DNA of 7,703 nucleotides, taken from JBIKLM01 sp044375105 (GTDB taxonomy: Bacteria > Planctomycetota > UBA1135 > GCA-002686595). Under the pieces are notes generated by a model. It did not search any database, had not been told where the DNA came from, and was given only the letters and a program-made list of their open reading frames with translations. Below are positions 5,148 to 7,703 of the stretch, piece by piece. The stretch is taken from assembly GCA_044375105.1 (NCBI GenBank), contig JBILNK010000196.1:1-7703 (forward strand), read 5' to 3'. Positions within the stretch are counted from its first letter, which is position 1, and each line of letters starts with the position of its first letter. A program made the translations under genes and the position numbers.

Positions 5148-6716
5148 TCACGGGCAGGCGGTCAGGCGCAGGCCATGGCTCAGGCGCCAGGCGCTCGGGT
5201 CGGCGGAGAGGCCGAAGCCCTGCAGATAGAAGGACTGGCCGGCGAGCGCGGGGCTCGAAGGCACGGGCACGGCCGCGGCGTGGTTGCCGAAGAAGGGAAT
5301 GGTGGGCAGGAGCAGGGCGTTCGACAGATCGATGGCCAAGCTCCCGAAGGGCAGCGCCAGCTTCGCGGCCGCGGTCGAAAGCCAGATCTGCGCCGCCGGC
5401 AGGCCCTGGGACAGCAGTGTGGCGAAGAACAGCTGGCCCGGCTTCACGGGCGAAGCCAGGAGCTGCAGCGGGTTCTCGGCCACCAGGGCGTAGGGCACCG
5501 CCCCGCACTTGGGCGCGGCCGGGATCTGGTGCACGCGCACCAGGCCCGGGTCCTGGCTGCTCGAGCCGTAATCCACGAGGCTGCCGGTGAAGATCTGGTC
5601 GCCGGCTAGGGCCGTGGTCCAGCCCGCCAGGGACGCCGAGGTGCTGCTGGGATCCAGGTAGCGGTTGCGCTCGATCCACCAGCCGGCGACCTGCTCGTAG
5701 AGGTATACCGCGCCATCGTCCTGCCCGGCGCCGTCGTGATAGCAGGCCCCGACGGCCAAGAGCGGCCCGTTCAGCGCGACGCTGACGCCGAACCCATCGC
5801 CATCGCCAGGGATCGCCTGTACCAGCTTGGAGTCGAGCTGATAGCCCTCCGGCGTCTGCGTGAAGAGGAAGGCCGCGCCCGACTTGAGGCCGTTGCCCGT
5901 TTCGGCGCGCAGGGAGCCCACCACCAGGGTGCCGCCGTCCAGCGCGAGGGAGCGGCCGAATTCGCCGCCGATCACCGGCTCGGGCGAGAGCAGCTTCTGG
6001 ATCTGGACCCAGGCCCCGCCCTGGCGCTCGAACACGTACACCGCTCCGGAGTTCGACGTGCCGGCGTCGTGCAAGCGTGCCCCGGCCACCAAGCGATCGC
6101 CTTCGATGTCGATCGAAAAGCCGAAGTTGTCCTGGTTCTTGCTATCGCTGGCGCGGATCGCTTGGGCCTGGGGCCAGGTTCCGGGGCCCGTTTCGAACAC
6201 GAACACGGCCCCGTGGGATTGGAAGCCCTGCTGATAGAAGGGCGCACCCACGGCCAGACGTTGGCCTTCCCGGGCCATGGACCAGCCGAAGGCCCCGATC
6301 AGGGGCTGTTCCGGCAGCAGGGTTTGCTCCAGCTGATAGCCCGAGGGCGTCGGCCGGTAGATGCGCACCAAGCCGGAATTGATCCCGCCCACGATCCCGT
6401 AGGGCAGGCCGACCGCCAGGAAGTCCGGCCCCAGGTACAAGGGCAGGCCGAGGCCGGCCCCGCCCTCCGGATTGTCGATCGGTATCGACTGCAGCGGGCT
6501 CCACAGGCCGTTGCTGCGCTCGAACAGGTCGATGCGGCCGCTGTTGCGCACGGCCGCTCGATCCCCGGAGACCGCCGAGGCAGTTCCGAACAGGTCGCCG
6601 ATCTGCTGACCGGTCAGCGTCTGCACCAGGGTCGAGCCCTGGGCCAGGCCCGCGGGGGCCAGCAGGCAGGACAGCGCGGCGGGGCGGGCGAGGGATCCGA
6701 GGGCGCGATCGAGCAT
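5148..6716 (-). CDS. Secreted seven-repeat FG-GAP beta-propeller protein
   Basis: The 522-residue product starts with a probable Sec signal peptide (MLDR, hydrophobic stretch about 5-25, likely cut after APAGLA at 25). Seven FG-GAP/integrin-alpha-like repeats follow at a 54-56 residue spacing, starting near 42, 87, 141, 196, 251, 307 and 362. The clearest read NFGFSIDIEGDRLVAGA and FGVSVALNGPLLAVGA, each followed by a GAVYVFE/GAVYLYE strand and then a WVQIQKLL/GYQLEQTL strand. The last repeat lacks that outer strand, while STLVQTLTG (28-36) at the mature N terminus has it, consistent with Velcro closure of a seven-bladed propeller. Repeat 1 is about ten residues short. Residues 403-522 form a separate beta-rich domain (PGQLFFATLL, GQSFYLQGF, WRLSHGLRLT) of a kind common at the C termini of planctomycete secreted proteins; Cys404 and Cys521 could bridge its ends. 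Its function is unknown, perhaps surface adhesion or binding; no catalytic motif is seen. The ATG at 6716 lacks a Shine-Dalgarno sequence but directly leads the signal peptide. Confidence 0.9.
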   Translation of the reverse strand: MLDRALGSLARPAALSCLLAPAGLAQGSTLVQTLTGQQIGDLFGTASAVSGDRAAVRNSGRIDLFERSNGLWSPLQSIPIDNPEGGAGLGLPLYLGPDFLAVGLPYGIVGGINSGLVRIYRPTPSGYQLEQTLLPEQPLIGAFGWSMAREGQRLAVGAPFYQQGFQSHGAVFVFETGPGTWPQAQAIRASDSKNQDNFGFSIDIEGDRLVAGARLHDAGTSNSGAVYVFERQGGAWVQIQKLLSPEPVIGGEFGRSLALDGGTLVVGSLRAETGNGLKSGAAFLFTQTPEGYQLDSKLVQAIPGDGDGFGVSVALNGPLLAVGACYHDGAGQDDGAVYLYEQVAGWWIERNRYLDPSSTSASLAGWTTALAGDQIFTGSLVDYGSSSQDPGLVRVHQIPAAPKCGAVPYALVAENPLQLLASPVKPGQLFFATLLSQGLPAAQIWLSTAAAKLALPFGSLAIDLSNALLLPTIPFFGNHAAAVPVPSSPALAGQSFYLQGFGLSADPSAWRLSHGLRLTACP

Positions 6717-6778
6717 GGAGCCTGTGGGGAAGCGGCCGCGGAAGGAGAGCTTTCGCCGACCCTACCCCGCTGGCTGGC

Positions 6779-6797
6779 TTCCCGATAGGGCCGGGAA
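6779..6797. repeat. Short inverted repeat between hydrolase and propeller genes
   Basis: TTCCCG at 6779-6784 and CGGGAA at 6792-6797 form a 6-bp stem with a seven-base loop. It begins 10 bases past the hydrolase stop, in the 91-base gap before the propeller gene on the same strand. No T tract follows on the minus strand. It could be a weak attenuator or a regulator site for the propeller gene. No convincing promoter was found in the gap. Confidence 0.25.
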
Positions 6798-6807
6798 TCC
6801 GGCGGGG

Positions 6808-7527
6808 TCAGAGCCGGGCGCGGAGCCAGGCATCGATCTCGGCGGACAGTCCGCCCCAGACTTCAGCGCCGGAGCCGTCCCGTCCCGTGGAAAGCCCGTG
6901 GTCCGCGCCGGGCAGCAGCCGCAGGCTGGGGGGCCGCGGCAGGCGCGCCAGAGCGGAGCGCAGACAATCCAGCTGCGCGTGTCCGTCGCGATCTCCCTGG
7001 AAGGCCAGGATCGGCAGGTCCAGGGACGGGAAATGCTGGCTGCGCGCCTCCCAGCGCTCGGAGTGCCCCGGCGGGTGCAGCGGAAATCCGAGCCAGACCA
7101 GGGCGCTGGCGTGGCGGCCCCCGGCGACCGAAAGGCTGGCGACCCGGGCCCCGAGGGAGCGGCCCAGCAGCACCGGCGCCCGCTCGCTGGCCAGGGCAGG
7201 GGACAGCTCCGGCAGCGCTGCGAGGAGGGCGTCGAGGGCCGCCACCAGGCGCGGCAGCGGATCGGGGGGCCGGCGGCGGCCTTCCCGGCGGATGCGCTCC
7301 GCGTACGGGAACCTCGGCCGCAACACCGCTCGGCCGCGGTCGGCTAGGCCTGCCGCCAGGCTTGCCAAGCTGGGGTGGTCGCAATCTGTCCCGGCTCCGT
7401 GGAGCAACACCAGCGCGGGCCCGGGCTCGGGCCGCTCGGGCGCATTCAGGCGGGCCGAGAGGCTCGCGACCCCACAGGCCTGCGCGAGGCGGTCCGGCAG
7501 GGGAATCTGCAGCTCACTGGCCAACAC
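6808..7527 (-). CDS. Alpha/beta hydrolase of the Tex30/KANL3-like family
   Basis: With the GTG start at 7527 the protein has 239 residues, about the usual size of this hydrolase group. The fold's landmarks appear in order: PALVLLHGAGTDCDHPSL (37-54) with the oxyanion-side HGAG; RPRFPYAERI (70-79), like the FPY segment of Tex30 proteins; the nucleophile elbow GRSLGARVAS (122-131) with Ser124; GFPLHPPG (147-154); LAFQGDRDGH (174-183) with the candidate acid Asp179 or Asp181; and LPGADHGLS (205-213) with the catalytic His210. It is predicted to be a cytosolic serine hydrolase of unknown substrate; no signal peptide is seen. An ATG at 7629 would add 34 residues that are Arg/Ala/Gly-rich and unlike the family. 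The GTG is preceded by AGGA nine bases upstream and leads straight into the first beta strand (ASELQIPL), so it is preferred. It lies 91 bases upstream of the propeller gene on the same strand. Confidence 0.87.
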   Translation of the reverse strand: MLASELQIPLPDRLAQACGVASLSARLNAPERPEPGPALVLLHGAGTDCDHPSLASLAAGLADRGRAVLRPRFPYAERIRREGRRRPPDPLPRLVAALDALLAALPELSPALASERAPVLLGRSLGARVASLSVAGGRHASALVWLGFPLHPPGHSERWEARSQHFPSLDLPILAFQGDRDGHAQLDCLRSALARLPRPPSLRLLPGADHGLSTGRDGSGAEVWGGLSAEIDAWLRARL

Positions 7528-7563
7528 GCGCCCTGATCCTAACCCCGCCGCATCCAGGGCCCG

Positions 7564-7588
7564 CGCCCGCGGGATGTCCGCCCGCGGG
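7564..7588. repeat. Tandem pair of CGCCCGCGGG repeats, each holding a palindrome
   Basis: The ten-base unit CGCCCGCGGG occurs at 7564-7573 and again at 7579-7588, a 15-base period with ATGTC between. Each copy contains the self-complementary octamer CCCGCGGG, so the two copies can also pair with each other as one hairpin. The pair lies 37 bases upstream of the preferred GTG start of the hydrolase, within the stretch that would be coding only if the ATG at 7629 were used. It is a candidate regulatory site or leader hairpin. Confidence 0.35.
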
Positions 7589-7703
7589 CTTGATCCTGCG
7601 TCGCCGCGTTGCTGTCCGCGCGCTGCCATTCGGCCCGTGGACCGCCGGCCAACGCGTGCGTTTCGGGGGCCTGGGATGCTCCGGGGTCTGCCGGCGAACG
7701 GCT

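Noticed and set aside
6664..6668. Possible lipoprotein signal at Cys17 of the propeller protein
   Set aside because: The residues before the Cys read ALS, which is a poor lipobox, and a good signal peptidase I site (APAGLA) follows at 20-25.
5736..6788. A 350-codon plus-strand frame opposite the propeller gene
   Set aside because: It is antisense to a gene with a signal peptide and seven regular repeats; its product shows only the reverse reflection of those repeats.

Overview
This is a high-GC bacterial window with four complete protein genes and one cut off by the left edge. Nothing in it is clearly mobile, and I see no tRNA, rRNA or CRISPR array. The best guess for the organism is an uncultured Planctomycetota member. 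The evidence is a secreted FG-GAP propeller protein ending in a C-terminal domain common in planctomycete secretomes, a surface or pilus-type protein fragment, a fused FTCD enzyme next to a bacterial GlnRS, and little Shine-Dalgarno signal. This assignment is an inference from protein style, not a phylogeny.

Layout. (1) Positions 3-887 (+) hold the C-terminal 294 residues of a large exported, beta-rich protein, probably pilus-associated. A GC-rich hairpin followed by TTT closes it (901-945). (2) Positions 888-1387 are a 500-base spacer with no convincing gene. It is rich in perfect or near-perfect hairpins and holds complementary G8 and C8 tracts, three GGCCGGCC octamers and a 14-bp palindrome; it is the least explained part of the window. 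(3) Positions 1409-3091 (+) encode bifunctional glutamate formiminotransferase/formiminotetrahydrofolate cyclodeaminase (ftcD). (4) After 152 bases with a strong hairpin, positions 3244-4968 (+) encode glutaminyl-tRNA synthetase (glnS). (5) The direction then flips. Positions 5148-6716 (-) encode a secreted seven-repeat FG-GAP beta-propeller protein. Upstream of it on the same strand is an alpha/beta hydrolase of the Tex30/KANL3 type (6808-7527, possibly to 7629).

How the genes relate. FTCD feeds histidine-derived formimino groups into the folate pool and releases glutamate, while GlnRS charges tRNA with glutamine. The two are collinear and touch the Glu/Gln pool, but a hairpin separates them and no other hut or amino-acid gene is visible, so joint regulation is not shown. 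The hydrolase and propeller genes may form a two-gene minus-strand unit (91-base gap). I do not see a clear new multi-gene system; the most promising lead is the structured spacer before ftcD.
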